Shown one piece after another: positions 42,970-54,012 of a DNA stretch of 64,000 nucleotides (its first letter is position 1; every line of letters begins with the position of its first letter). The stretch comes from Pieris napi (Eukaryota > Arthropoda > Insecta > Lepidoptera > Pieridae). The stretch covers positions 1,426,001-1,490,000 of the forward strand of contig NC_062258.1 of NCBI RefSeq assembly GCF_905475465.1, read 5' to 3'. The translations under genes and the position numbers were made by a program. Below the pieces are notes generated by a model. It was not told where the DNA came from. It saw only the letters and a list, made by a program, of their open reading frames with translations, and searched no databases.

Positions 42970-43592
42970 AATTAGTTTGTAAGTATTGTAAATGTACTTA
43001 GATCTCCTAGTGTTATGAATGCATGAGCGATTGAGTACGTTAAAGGTTGAAGGTTGGTGGACTCAGTTTCCGCACTTAAACTCTCACTAGCTCCGCTGTG
43101 CGTTAAAGTCCTGGCTAACTAAGCCAGCCTAGCTCCTTCCAGAAGCACAGAAGTCTCCTGGGCATTACGCAGGCTTCATGGAGCGACTTCACTACTCCGA
43201 GGATTTCTGTAAACAATGACATAAAGAATCATTTAAAAAACGGGATATAATAGCACTGCCTAGTCCAGGACTCGCAACAGTAATGAATTTGAAACCAAAT
43301 AATTTTCTATAATTAATAAACTATTTGATATTTTAATTTTTATAATGCATTTTAACTATATCATAATTAATTATGATTTCTTCCACTTATTTATTAAAGT
43401 ATATTTTTATTTACCTGTATAGATTGTATTGTATGTTTTGTATTGTTGAATTTTAACAGTATTAAATTTTTTTAATTGAAGCGTTCTTTTATTCTCTTGA
43501 GGATCACGCTGTTCATTATATTATGAACAATGTGCAATTTTGAGCACTCATTGTCTACCAATTCCTCGTTAGTAATGGTGCCCTTCGTGATA
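42970..43592. other. 3' flank, possible 3' UTR
   Basis: No strong gene. The minus-strand frame ending at 43472 (ITNEELVDNECSKLHIVHNI, MNSVILKRIKERFN) remains open across the mariner target site if the insertion is removed, but it lies opposite the pyrimidine tract of the next exon and has no start or homology I can see; it is left unannotated. Confidence 0.4.
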
Positions 43593-44883
43593 CGAGGCAT
43601 GCCTTTTAAGTTCTGTCGTTTCCATATTTCCCGGCAACTTTGAATTTGGACCTGTACTATATTCGAATGTCTGTACATTTTGAATCTCAAAACAGTTAAA
43701 AGTATTAGGATTAATGCTATTGTTTAGTCACAGCGTCGATTTGAATGTGTCAAGTTACGTACGAAAATGAATCTCTCTAAGGAAAATGTTCGTGCAATAA
43801 TTTTCTACAAATTTAGAAGAGGCCTGACACGGCTTCAGTGTTTGAAGAGCTAATATCTGTGTTCAGTGATGAAGCCCCATGTCTGCGGACTGTCGAACGC
43901 TGGTATTTAGAATTCCAGCGTGGACATACTGGTGTTAGTGACCAATCTAGCGAAGGACGCCCAAAATCCGCTTTCACTGAAGAAAACATCATTGCTGTGA
44001 GACAACTAATTCTCGAAGATTGTCATGTGACGTATCGAGAGATAGAGGCTCTATTAGGCATCTCAGGGACAACCATTCAGAAGATCTTGCATGAAACGCT
44101 TGGTGTAAGAAAGCTAGTTTGCCGTTGGATACCGCATCTGCTTTCCGACGATCACAAGGCGGCCCGCGTCAGATGGTGTAAGAAAACTCTGCAAAGGTTC
44201 AACCGAAGAGAGTCAAATTACGTCTACGACATCATCAGTGATGCCGAATCTTGGATCTATGCCTACGATCCTGATTCCATACAACAATCTACAATCTGGG
44301 TCTTTCAAGACGAGCCAAAGCCGACTAAACTCGTTCGTTCTCGAAGCACTTCAAAGAAGATGGTGGCCACTTTCGTTAGAAAAACCGGCCATGTTGCGTC
44401 TATTGCACTTGAAGATCGTAGAACAGTTAACGCAGAGTGGTATGCCACAGTTTGTTTACCACAAGTCATCGCCAAACTTCGAAAATCTAACTTAAAGCGG
44501 CGCATCACCCTGCACCACGACAACGCCAGCTCACATAGCGCTCGTCAAACAATTCAGTATTTGAAGCAGGAAAAAGTAGAAATTCTTGACCATCCTCCAT
44601 ACAGTCCTGACCTAAGCCCTAACGATTTATTTACATTTCAAAAAATTAAGAAAAGTCTTCGTGGTCAAAGGTTCCAGACCGGAAAAGAAGCAGTCGACGC
44701 TTTCAAGTCAGCCATTTTGAACACCTCCACTTTAGAGTGGAATTAATGTTATAATAACTGGTTTAAGCGAATGGAAAAGTGTATTAAGCTACGTGGTGAA
44801 TACTTTGAAAAACAATAAAAAGTACTATAAGGTTCTAGTTGTGTTTTTTTCTGCAAACGACAAAACTTAAAAGGCATGCCTCG
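43593..44883 (+). mobile_element. mariner element
   Basis: 1291 bp, ends CGAGGCATGCCTTTTAAGTT with the reverse complement at the right (one mismatch in about 28), flanked by TA on both sides (43591-43592, 44884-44885). It contains one transposase gene. Structurally complete but the gene has two defects. Confidence 0.93.
43767..44817 (+). pseudogene. mariner transposase, two inactivating changes
   Basis: ATG at 43767 starts MNLSKENVRAIIFYKFRRGL; near 43840 one missing base shifts the frame, and the rest reads from 43838 (FEELISVFSDEAP, WYLEFQRG). The helix-turn-helix region (TYREIEALLGISGTTIQKIL) is followed by the catalytic domain: DAESWIYAYDPDS, LHHDNASSHSA and PYSPDLSPNDLF, the D,D34D signature of mariner. 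A TAA at 44745 cuts off the last 24 residues (CYNNWFKRMEKCIKLRGEYF-type end, to 44817). It is therefore one frameshift and one nonsense codon from intact. Confidence 0.92.
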
Positions 44884-44919
44884 TATTCATAACTTTAATT
44901 GCTTTTTCTTTGTCTTCAG

Positions 44920-45209
44920 TTAGTTCAAATCAGATTTTAACTAAATTGAATATAAGAAATGCGACTGTCTGTAGTGATAAATGTATAAGCAAATGCTGCC
45001 CTTTTGGGATGGGATTACAAAAGATATTAAGAAGAATAGGTTGTGTAGAGCTGATTGAGAATGGTGATTTGCTCTTGAATTATCCGCAGGCGATATATTT
45101 TCTTAAGGAATCGGTAGAGTTTGTCAATATATCAAATAAATTTGAAGTGATTTTCGGCATAGCTTGTACAAGAAAACATATAGAAAACAACGATTTCTTC
45201 CTGCAAACG
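44920..45209 (+). CDS. Methuselah-like GPCR ectodomain, single exon
   Basis: Acceptor TGTCTTCAG, donor GTAAGT, 290 bases, open through. Translation SSNQILTKLNIRNATVCSDK, CISKCCPFGMGLQKILRRIG, CVELIENGDLLLNYPQAIYF. The C...C...KCCPFG pattern followed by C is that of the N-terminal ectodomain of insect methuselah-like receptors. Signal peptide, remaining ectodomain and seven-helix exons are not found in the window; downstream sequence is soon taken over by gypsy 2 and mitochondrial DNA. It may be a remnant or a gene with long introns. Confidence 0.6.
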
Positions 45210-46321
45210 GTAAGTGATAGTAGATAGTATTTTGACACAAGTTCTGTTTATTAATATTAGGAACACTTTTAAAATAAAAAACAATCTTATCTTCTTATTA
45301 TTATTATCTATGTTAATACTAAAATAGTTTATAAGTGACATTTCACAAAAAAATATGCGACATGGTAATTCGTCATCGTCATCGTCATAGGATGATAATA
45401 AATGATTCTTGTAATAATGTAAATCTCTAAAATTTGTCTTAATCTTAAATTTTAGATTGTAATACAAAATCCGTTTCACCTCAATATACTTTTATTCAAC
45501 AACCAATATTGTGTCAGTAATATTAGTACAGTCATTGGTTTGAAAAGTTACCTGTAATGTTTTCTGGGAGTTAGGACTTTCGCCGCTCGCCTCGTCATAT
45601 TGGAAAAATGACGCCTAAAAGCAGTTTTTAATAATATCTCACTTTTCTCTCTCTTCTGAGAGAACTGTAGTGGCTTCATTGTGCTCACATGCTTAAGGTC
45701 GTGCACCAATGGACTTTCTATCTGCGCATTTAATATTCGCTTGAACGGTGAACAGACCAGTGCCGATAATTTTTGAAACCTAAAAAAATAATAGTAGGAT
45801 GAAACCTATTGGAAAGGGAGAATAATATTATAAAAATTAAAGGAAAAATAATTTACGGGCGATCTGAGGTCGGGAAGGGGTAGGGGGGGAGTTTTAAGGG
45901 TAAAAAACGGTTTATCTCGATTTCCGGCAAAACTAAAAGTCCTATCGAAAAAAGTTAAATGGCAAAGTTGTAGGTAATAAAAAGATCTAAAACTTTTGTA
46001 TTCACTCATTTTTCACATAACCTCAAAATTTATGTGAAAAATTAAAAAAACATAGTTTTTGGTTTTTAATTTTTATCTTTTACAAAAAAAAAAATTTTTT
46101 AACGAAATTTGGTGAAAACTTACCTTTCTTTGTCTCAAATACGCTGTAATTTATTTAATTAAAAATGTTTATTTTTTCACCTTATTTTGAATTAATATCG
46201 AAAAAACACCCTAATTTTCAATCGAAAATTCACCCGTCAAAATATCAGCTTTTTTCAAAAAGTTGGTGTGCTTTCAGTTCGTTGAAATCTCTACTTTCCT
46301 ATGGTGAAAAAAAAAAATATA
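45210..46321. other. Gene-free stretch with repeats
   Basis: 45660-45760 is a truncated plus-strand copy of the tRNA-derived SINE (GCACCAATGGACTTTCTATC). 45780-46320 holds an unusual block with GGGGTAGGGGGGGAG, GTTTATCTCGATTTCCGGCA and alternating A/T tracts, probably an unclassified repeat. No gene. Confidence 0.45.
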
Positions 46322-46612
46322 TTTATAAGGAATATTATTAAGGATTTTTTCTAAATGAAAACACAAAATTGTTTCTCTGAAATACAAAGTTTTTATTTTA
46401 TTTATCACATTTTATAATATAATGCACTTATGATCTAACTATTATAATTATTCTTACCTGAAATACAAAGAAACGACATTTAATGTTCATTTATCCTTTA
46501 ATCTATATTTTTACACTATAATCCACTAAATTAATTTACACGTCATCCGCCATTTTATCGCGTGTCACTCCGACGCGTCAAATTCAAATTAATGAAATAT
46601 CATTCCATTACA
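46322..46612 (-). repeat. gypsy 2 3' LTR
   Basis: 291 bp; minus-strand start TGTAATGGAATG, end CCTTATAAA. Aligns without gaps to 50892-51182. Confidence 0.93.
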
Positions 46613-46626
46613 TCTCCCCCCTTAAG
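46613..46626 (-). promoter_or_regulatory. gypsy 2 polypurine tract
   Basis: Minus-strand TTAAGGGGGGAGA abuts the 3' LTR start TGTAATGG. Confidence 0.85.
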
Positions 46627-46689
46627 AGAAAAAATTCTGAATTATATAACTACACACTATACTTAATAGCTATCTTCATATTCGTTTCC

Positions 46690-49600
46690 TTATATTTCAT
46701 CTTCTTCAGATTCTGTTGTAACCGGTTGTAATTTTGTTATGTGGAACAAAGTTGATTCTGTTTTTCTGTTACCAGTGTCAATCCTGTAAATGGAGTTCGA
46801 TATTTTCCCTACTATCTTAAATGGACCTATTTTTAATTCGTCTAATTTATTTCTATTCAGTCTATTTCCATTCTCAACATATACACTGTCTCCTATATTA
46901 AACTCTTGCATTTTTCTTTTTCTATCAAATATTTTCTTATTGTACTTGTGGGATTTTATCGTATTTTCTAATGCCAATCTTTTATCAGCAATCCACTTGT
47001 CTTCTCCCTCTATTATTTTTAATTCATTTGGTAGAATGCTGACATTTGTACCATCCAGTAAATATTTTGGTGCAAAACCTGTAACGGAGTGTTCTGTTTC
47101 ATTATATTTCTCTATACATTCTCTTGCCACTGTTGTCCATGTTCTCTTATTATTTTTCTCATTAATCTACATCTTATTTTATTAACTATTGTTTGATTTA
47201 ACCTTTCATTCAAGCCATTTGAGAATGGTGTATTCACAGCTGTAAAAATTAATTTCACATTATTTTCATGTAGATATTGCTTAAATTCTCTTGAATTGAT
47301 GCCTGGATATTGATCTGTCAAAATTATTCCAATCTCATCTGTTTCTAGTACATTCTTTGTTAGTTTTATAAAATCACTTGCATTCTGTGTTTTTGACGTC
47401 ACAATAAATGCATATCTTGTATAATGGTCTACTAAAAGATGTAGGTACTTTTTTGTTGATCTAGATCCTCCAATGCCACCTATAGTATCCATTGACATTA
47501 TCTCAAATGGTTTTGTTGCTGGTCCCAGTTGTGACATTAATCCAAAATTTCCTTGACCTCTTGATTTATTTTTTATGCATATTTCACACGTTTTACAAAT
47601 ATTTATGATATTCTTTGTTAGGTTTTTAGCTGTGTATATTGGACTTATTTTTTTCTGCAATTGTCTGATCCCAATATGGCATAAATCTTCATGCACCTTT
47701 TTTATAAGTTTCTTACTAAATTCTTCTGAGAGGATAATCTTTTCATGTTTCTTTATTTTCTTATAATATATTGTATTTTTTTGTATTATATTTTCTTTTT
47801 TTTCTTTTATTGTTTCATTTTGCTCTTGATCTTCAACTATATCCTTTATTTGTATTAAATTAACTATTTTCAATAATTCTTCTTTGTTATCTTCTGATTC
47901 TAATACAGGATTTTGGCTCAAACAGTCTGCTTCTACATTTTCTTTACCAGGTATATATTTTACCGTAAAGTCGTATTGAGATAGGTAGTATGTGAGATCA
48001 CCCAATTCTTCGTCTGTCCTGTATTTAATGTTCATGTTTTCTAAAGGTTTGTGGTGAGTGAGTAAATAGTGAATTGTTTTCCAATGAGCCAGTGTTGCCA
48101 GTATTTGACTGCTTCTTTCATAGCAAAACATTCTAAGTATATAGTTTTTTCCGTTTTTGAGATTCATTCAGTTTTTTTGAAAAATATGCCACTGGTTTGT
48201 CATAACCGTCCAGTTGTGTTTGTTTTAATATTGCTCCGATACCCTCTAAGGATGCATCTGTAAAGATTTTTATTGGTAAGTCTTTGTCATATATTTCCAA
48301 TACCGGTTGAGAACATAAATATCTCTTTATTTGATTAAATGATTCTTCACACTTCTCTGACCACACAAATTTTTAGTTTTTTCTTAATAATTTATGTAAT
48401 GGATCTAAGATAATCGCGCTCCTTGGTATGTATTCATGGTAAAAGTTAATTTTTCCCAAAAATTGTCTGATATTCTTTTGTGTCTTCGGAGTTGGAAAAT
48501 GTTTTATCGAAATCAAATTGTCTTTTAACGGTCTTACCGAGTTGTTTTGAATTACATGGCCAAGATACTTTACTGAGTCTGAGGCAAAGGTACACTTCAT
48601 AAACTTCAATCTAAAGCCTTCTTTTATTATTGCCTCTAATACATTTTTTATGTGTCTTATATGGTCCTCAAAAGTAGAGGAGTAGATTAAAATGTCATCA
48701 ATATAATTTACAGAATATCCTGTGAGATTGTGCTTTCTCAGAATATTACTTAAAACTCTCTGGAAAATTGCTGGTGATGTTTTTAAACCAAAAGGAAGGC
48801 AGGTCCACTGAAAATGGTCATCTTGTGTGACAAATCCTGCTTTATATCTATCTTCCACCCGTAGTGGTATGGCCCAAAATGCTGAGTTTATATCAAGAGT
48901 AGTAAAATACTTACAATTTCTTGTCTTAATAATTATTAAATCATCTATTAATGGGAAAGGTTGAGCTTGTGGTACAACAATTTTGTTAAGTTCTCTAAAA
49001 TCTATACATAATCGAGATTTTCTATTTTCACCTTTTTTAAATGCTAATGTCACTGGCGCAGCAAAAGGACTGTAAGATTCTTCTATTAAATTATTCTTTG
49101 TTCTTCGATTTCTAATTTATCTTCTATTGTACATCTGTATGGTATTTTACTACAGTATGTATTTACAAGTAAATCTATGTGAGCTTCATAATCTTTAACT
49201 GATCCTATATCATACTTGTCCCTAGCAAAAATAGTTTTATATTTATTTATAACTTCTTCTATCTCAATTTTCTTTTCTTTATCTAAATGATCTGTCTTAC
49301 TAACAAATTCCTCTGTTTCTATGTGTTCATTGAAATTTATTGCATATATTTTTATATTATTATCTTCATTTCTGTTATCTTTAGACATCCTGTCTATTTT
49401 CCTTTGTTCTATCTGCAAGTACTCATTTTGGATTAATTTGAACTTCTTTATCATATCCAATCCGATTATAAAATCCTCAAAATCTTCATTTTCTACTATA
49501 TATATATATCGACCTCTTCTTCTAAATCAAAGATTTTTATTTTTATTGGCAATTAGATTATCAAGCCATCTGTCTTCTTCACACCATTAACCGTTTTCAT

Positions 49601-49740
49601 ATATGTTATATTCACATTGTCTTTTTTTTTCTTTTACTTTAATCAATCTTGAATTTATTAAAGAGATCTGTGAGCCTGAATCATAAACACCGCTCACTTC
49701 TAGTTTATTTTCTAATAAAAGCTTGATTTTGATTAATGGT
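46690..49740 (-). pseudogene. pol: gypsy 2 Pol, frameshifted
   Basis: Reading down the minus strand: protease with VYDSGSQISLINS near 49680; RT frame 49053-48373 with LDINSAFWAIPL, LPFGLKTSPAIFQRVLS and the YIDD box, ending in LGKINFYHEYIPRS; RNase H pieces (FTDASLEGIGAIL at about 48270, then a frame change); integrase with HEDLCHIGIRQLQKK and CKTCEIC zinc residues, MSMDTIGG, LTDQYPGI and NTPFSNGLNERLNQ (D, D, E); a C-terminal stretch to 46690 with YVENGNRLNRNKLDELKIGP. Breaks lie near 49070, 48370, 48140 and 47120. Confidence 0.9.
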
Positions 49741-49744
49741 GTAC

Positions 49745-50690
49745 TTACTCGTTTTTTTTCTCAGTATTCATATCTACTTCAATAATCGAATTATTATTTA
49801 CATTTTTGGCTTTGAAAACCTTTTCAGATTCATTTTTCTTTTTCTTGAACCAACATAACTCCTCCGGATGATATCTAATTCCTTTGTCCAAGGATTCACA
49901 AGTCTTACATGGCTTCTTCTCATTAGTTTTATTTTTATAAGAATATAATTTCTTTGTTATAGTTGACTTATTCTTGAAGATCATACCTTCATATTTTCTT
50001 ATCTCGTTGAACAAATCAGTAGTGTTGTTGAGTTCGTCCCTGTTTAACTTATTCAAGATAAAACCAGGTAAACCAGTTGCAATTAGATCTATCATTGTTC
50101 TGGAATCTATCGATTTATTTATGTCTAGTATAAGCCGTTCTTTTTTATAGCATAATCAATTAACAGCCCTTCTTTATACTTGAATGTGAAAGCAGTTGTG
50201 ACTACATCCCACCCTTGGTTCCTAAAAGTTTCTAAAAATTTGTCTTTCCATTCATTCCATTCAGAATTTACTGATAGTTTAATTACCATCGAGCTATACC
50301 AATCCAAACTGGAGTTTTCTAAAAATAATCTCAATATATCTATTTTTGTTTCATCTTTTGTTATATTAAAACGCTCACACTCTTTTTCAAAATTCTCTAT
50401 CCATTGCACTGCATTAGGATTCTTACTTGTGAATTTTTCAATAATAAATTTCTCTGAAACATTTTTTAAATTATGTTGATTTTCTTTTTTTGTCGTAGAT
50501 TCTATTAATTTTTCCAGGATATGTTGCAAATTATCATAATTGCCTCTTGGTTGTTTTTTGCTCATTTCCTCTAAATATTGATCTAAAAATTGCATATTAC
50601 CTTCCTCATCTATATATGTTTTCTTTAGATCTTCATCTAATTTTACCCATATCTTTCTGCTTTGGTGACTTTTCTTTATACTATTTTTTT
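49745..50690 (-). pseudogene. gag: gypsy 2 Gag, frameshifted
   Basis: Open parts at 50595-50125 and 50095-49745 are in different frames. The first has FIIEKFTSKNPNAVQWIENF and LRLFLENSSLDWYSSMVIKL, a Ty3/gypsy Gag capsid pattern (W...F, L..A..W); the frame continues upstream of the Met at 50595. The second has CKTCESLDKGIRYHPEELCW, a Cys/His knuckle-like segment. Confidence 0.8.
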
Positions 50691-50891
50691 ATTTTTGAAA
50701 AAGTGTTCAATTTAACTATATATATATGATGAATCACCGGCTTCAGTTCATCAGGTAAAACATAACATTTTTTCTGTCTTCTGTCAATATTGAAGTTATG
50801 GCCAATATATTAGATTTGCCATTGATTGAGGCTATCATCGTAAACTCAAATTGCAGCCGGTCCATCTTTTTTTAATAAACAAAAATGTCGT

Positions 50892-51178
50892 TTTATAAGG
50901 AATATTATTAAGGATTTTTTCTATATGAAAACACAAAATTGTTTCTCTGAAATACAAAGTTTTTATTTTATTTATCACATTTTATAATATAATGCACTTA
51001 TGGTCTAACTATAATAATTATTCTTACCTGAAATACAAAGAAACGACATTTAATGTTCATTTATCCTTTAATCTATCTTTTTACACTATAATCCACTAAA
51101 TTAATTTACACGTCATCCGCCATTTTATCGCGTGTCACTCCGACGCGTCAAATTCAAATTAATGAAATATCATTCCAT

Positions 51179-51182
<4 letters not shown>
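50892..51182 (-). repeat. gypsy 2 5' LTR
   Basis: 291 bp; differs from 46322-46612 at four positions (A/T, A/G, T/A, A/C). Confidence 0.93.
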
Positions 51183-51220
<38 letters not shown>

Positions 51221-51315
51221 CGTGTATGGGTACACACGTATATATATATATATAATTAATTAACCTTTATTTAATTTTTAAACCTTTCTCAATAATTTTT
51301 ATATATAAAAAAAAT
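51183..51315. repeat. (TA)n and AT-rich border, possibly control-region remnant
   Basis: (TA) repeats at 51183-51216 and 51239-51254, then AT-rich DNA with an A run just before trnM. Lepidopteran mitochondrial control regions have (TA)n and an A-run upstream of trnM, so this may be the edge of the mitochondrial insertion; gypsy 2 targeted the TA tract. Confidence 0.5.
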
Positions 51316-51377
51316 TAAGAATAAGCTAAATTAAGCTATTGGGCTCATACCTCAAATATAAAGATATACTTTTTCTT
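51316..51377 (+). tRNA. trnM: NUMT trnM(CAT)
   Basis: AAGCTATTGGGCTCATACCT is the anticodon arm and loop (CAT). Nuclear copy, presumably not functional. Confidence 0.85.
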
Positions 51378-51378
51378 A

Positions 51379-51442
51379 AATAAAGTGCCTGATAAAAGGA
51401 TTATTCTGATAGGATAAATTATGTAATTTTTTACCTTTATTA
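51379..51442 (+). tRNA. trnI: NUMT trnI(GAT)
   Basis: AATAAAGTGCCTGATAAAAG, anticodon in TTCTGATAGG; acceptor stem AATAAAG/CTTTATT is complementary. Confidence 0.85.
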
Positions 51443-51509
51443 TATTTTTTAGAATTAAACTAAACCTAATAATATCAAAAATTAAGGTGCATCTTTCACT
51501 AAAATATAT
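51442..51509 (-). tRNA. trnQ: NUMT trnQ(TTG)
   Basis: Ends TATATTTT and AAAATATA are complementary; on the minus strand the anticodon is TTG (plus strand ATATCAAAAA). Confidence 0.8.
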
Positions 51510-51559
51510 TTAAATAAATAGAACTTAAATTTCTTTTATTTTTTTTTATTTTAAATTTA

Positions 51560-52548
51560 TTTTTATGTAAATTCTAATAAAATTCTAAAAAAATAAAATA
51601 AAAAATATTTTTTATTTTTATTTTATTTTTTAGAACTTTAATTTCTATTTCATCTAATTCATGATTAGGATGTTGAATAGGACTAGAAATTAATTTGTTA
51701 AGATTTATCCCCCTAATTTCTAATACAAAAAAATTATTAAATACAGAAGCAGCATTAAAATATTTTCTTACCCAATCAATTGCTTCAATTAATTTTCTAT
51801 TTTCTATTCTTTTAAAAATGATTTTATTCAAAAATTTTGAAATAAATAATTTTCTTTCAATTATAATTAATTCTTCTTTATTAATAAAAATAGGATCTGC
51901 TCCATTTTATTTTTGATTTCCTAATATTATAGAAGGACTTTCTTGAATAAATTGCTTTATTTTAATAACATGACAAAAAATTTCCCCTATAATTCTCCTT
52001 TCTTATCACATAAATAATAATTTTATTATAATTGTTATAATGTTAAATGCAATAATTGGTGCTATTAGTGGTTTTAATCAAACTTCAATTCGAAAATTAA
52101 TAGCTTTTTCTTCAATTAATAATTTTAGCATGATTAATAGCTAGAATAATAATTAGAGAAAATATTTGACTAATATATTTTTTTATATTCATTTTTAAAT
52201 TTAATTTTATGTTTTATATTTTCAATATTAAATATTTTTTATATTAATCAAATTTTAATTTAATTACAATTATTAAAATATCTTTAATAATTATTTTTTT
52301 TTCTTTAGGAAATAAAGAACTTTATTCTTAATTTTTTAATAAATAATAATATATATACATTATTTCTTTTATTTTTATTATATCTAGATTAATTATATTA
52401 TTTTTTTATATTCGTATTATTTATCTTTCTTTTTTATTAAATTTTTTTAAATTAAAATGATTTAAAATTAAAATTAAAAATAATTTTTTCTCTTTAATTA
52501 ATTTTTTTTCTTTAATTTCTATGACAGGTTTTTAATTCTTAATACTTT
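51560..52548 (+). pseudogene. nad2: NUMT nad2
   Basis: With the invertebrate mitochondrial code: SNSWLGCWMGLEINL, TEAALKYFLTQSIASINFLF, GSAPFYFWFPNIMEGLSW, GAISGFNQTSIRKLMAFSS. The frame breaks near 52125 (after FSSINN) and the C-terminal part is poorly preserved. Encodes NADH dehydrogenase subunit 2 in mitochondria; not translatable in the nucleus because TGA is Trp here. Confidence 0.9.
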
Positions 52549-52558
52549 TATATTTTTT

Positions 52559-52622
52559 TAAGGTTTTAAGTTAAAATAAACTAATAGTCTTCAAAATTAT
52601 TTATAGAAAGAAAACTAAATCA
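52559..52622 (+). tRNA. trnW: NUMT trnW, 3' end damaged
   Basis: AAGGTTTTAAGTTAAAATAA and the anticodon region AGTCTTCAAAAT (TCA). The 3' acceptor strand is altered or lost at the retrotransposon junction. Confidence 0.7.
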
Positions 52623-53910
52623 TCTTCAAAGGGGCTTTGCCCAAAAAGTAGCAAAAACTTATAGGACGACATCATTACACGCAGCAACCCTACTGGCCGG
52701 GATACTTCCACTATACCTCCGTATTCAAGAAGCCGCTGCCTTATACGAGATAAGAAGGGGGGTCAGCACGGAAATACTGGAGGGCGAAGAATTAGAGAGG
52801 AGAGTGAAATACGTAGATCTCCCACACCCGGCGAAACAAACAAAACTGGACTACAAGATGCTCACCAATCCGGAAGAAATCGAAGGACACGGCGGCACAC
52901 AAATCTATACGGACGGCAGCAAAACAAGTATAGGAGTGGGTGCCGCTTGGACGGAATGGAAAGATGGAATGGAAATAAATAGCAAGATGATTAAGATGGC
53001 GCCCCACTGCACAGTTTTTCAAGCTGAATTGACTGAACGCGACTAGCCACATAAATAAAAATAAGCGTGACGCTAAAATATACAGTGATTCTAGGTCAGC
53101 ATTAGATGCTATTGTGAGTGGACGATCTCTCGATCCCCAGGTAGCCGAGATCCGCCGGAGCCTGGAAGAGTGCCGCAAAAGAGGAACTCATATAAGCCTC
53201 TTCTGGGTAAAGGCGCACGTTGGTACGCCAGGGAACGAGAGGGCGGACACGTTAGCAAAAGAAGCGGCGGAAAGACTAAGGTCAAAACCTGAATACGCCG
53301 CATACCCCCTGTCATATGTAAAACATCAGATAAGGCAAAAGACTCTAGATGTATGGAATGAACGCTACCTGGGGGGTGAAACAGCTGGAACTACAAAATT
53401 ATTTATCGCAAATGTTAGAACTGCGTACAAATTAATAAAAGAGAAGCGTTTCACACCCCAGATGGCGCAAATTCTTACAGGGCACGGAGCCTTTGCACAT
53501 TACCTTCATAGGTTTAAAATTAGGACAAGCCCAGCATGTGACTGCGGCGATGAAGAACAAACAGTAGAACATGTGCTCATACATTGCCCTATTTTCGCAT
53601 CGTCCAGGCACGACCTGGAGCAACAAATGCAGATGACTGTAGACCGTAACGGCCTACAGGACATGTTAATAAAGCACAGATCGTGCCTGGAACGGTTCTG
53701 CGAAAAAATTGTGGAATATATAAAGGCGGCAAACAAAACCCCAAGAACCCCGTTCTCGCGAGGAATTGCGTCCCGGCTCGCCCATGAATATTGTTAACAA
53801 AAATATTACAGATGTAGCCGGGGCGTCTTTCGCGAGACGTGTGATGTGCAAAGGTCCCTGGACACAATGGCAGGGGAGTAGAAAAGTGATATATAAAAAT
53901 AAAAATAAAT
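52623..53910 (+). mobile_element. R1-clade LINE fragment inserted in the NUMT
   Basis: 5'-truncated ORF2 end. FAQKVAKTYRTTSLHAATLL, AGILPLYLRIQEAA is the RT-to-RNase H linker of R1-clade elements; the RNase H follows with TQIYTDGSKTSIGVGAAW and FQAELTE, a frame break at about 53045, then YSDSRSALDAI and FWVKAHVGTPGNERADTLAK. Next is a CCHC-like CDCGDEEQTVEHVLIHCPIF and the stop at 53797, a 3' UTR (GTCCCTGGACACAATGGCAG) and an A-rich tail. It lies between trnW and trnC, proving it inserted after or during formation of the nuclear copy. Confidence 0.88.
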
Positions 53911-53944
53911 AATTTCAATTTTATATCATAATTGAATATAAGAC
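53911..53944 (-). tRNA. trnC: NUMT trnC, partial
   Basis: Only the end ATTGAATATAAGACTTA resembles trnC (minus-strand start AAGTCTT); no GCA anticodon is visible. Truncated at the retrotransposon junction. Confidence 0.45.
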
Positions 53945-54012
53945 TTAATAAAAGAGAAAATTCTCGTTAATAAATTTACAATTTATCGCTTATAACTCCG
54001 CCATTTTATTAG
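53945..54012 (-). tRNA. trnY: NUMT trnY(GTA)
   Basis: AAATTTACAATTTATCGCTT carries the reverse complement of a GTA anticodon loop; CGCCATTTTATT follows as usual before cox1. Confidence 0.75.

Larger units (their letters stand above)
46322..51182 (-). mobile_element. Ty3/gypsy LTR retrotransposon (gypsy 2), decayed
   Basis: 4861 bp on the minus strand: 5' LTR 50892-51182, gag, pol, polypurine tract, 3' LTR 46322-46612. Flanked by TATA on both sides. The LTRs differ at 4 of 291 positions. gag and pol carry several frameshifts, so it is older and dead compared with gypsy 1. It is strongly A+T-rich, unlike gypsy 1. Confidence 0.93.

Noticed and set aside
43472..43590. Host exon on the minus strand interrupted by mariner
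   Set aside because: Removing the mariner keeps the frame open (ITKGTITNEELVDNECSK...), but the upstream part would lie on the reverse complement of a strong pyrimidine tract and no start or homologue is seen. Left as a possibility only.
46690..50690. Possible endogenous retrovirus with env
   Set aside because: Neither gypsy element has an env-like frame after pol; both are ordinary LTR retrotransposons.
51183..51260. (TA)n tract as a replication origin or promoter
   Set aside because: It is simple sequence at a retrotransposon target and NUMT edge; nothing else supports a functional role.
52792..53178. 128-codon minus-strand open frame
   Set aside because: Antisense to the RNase H domain of the R1-clade fragment.
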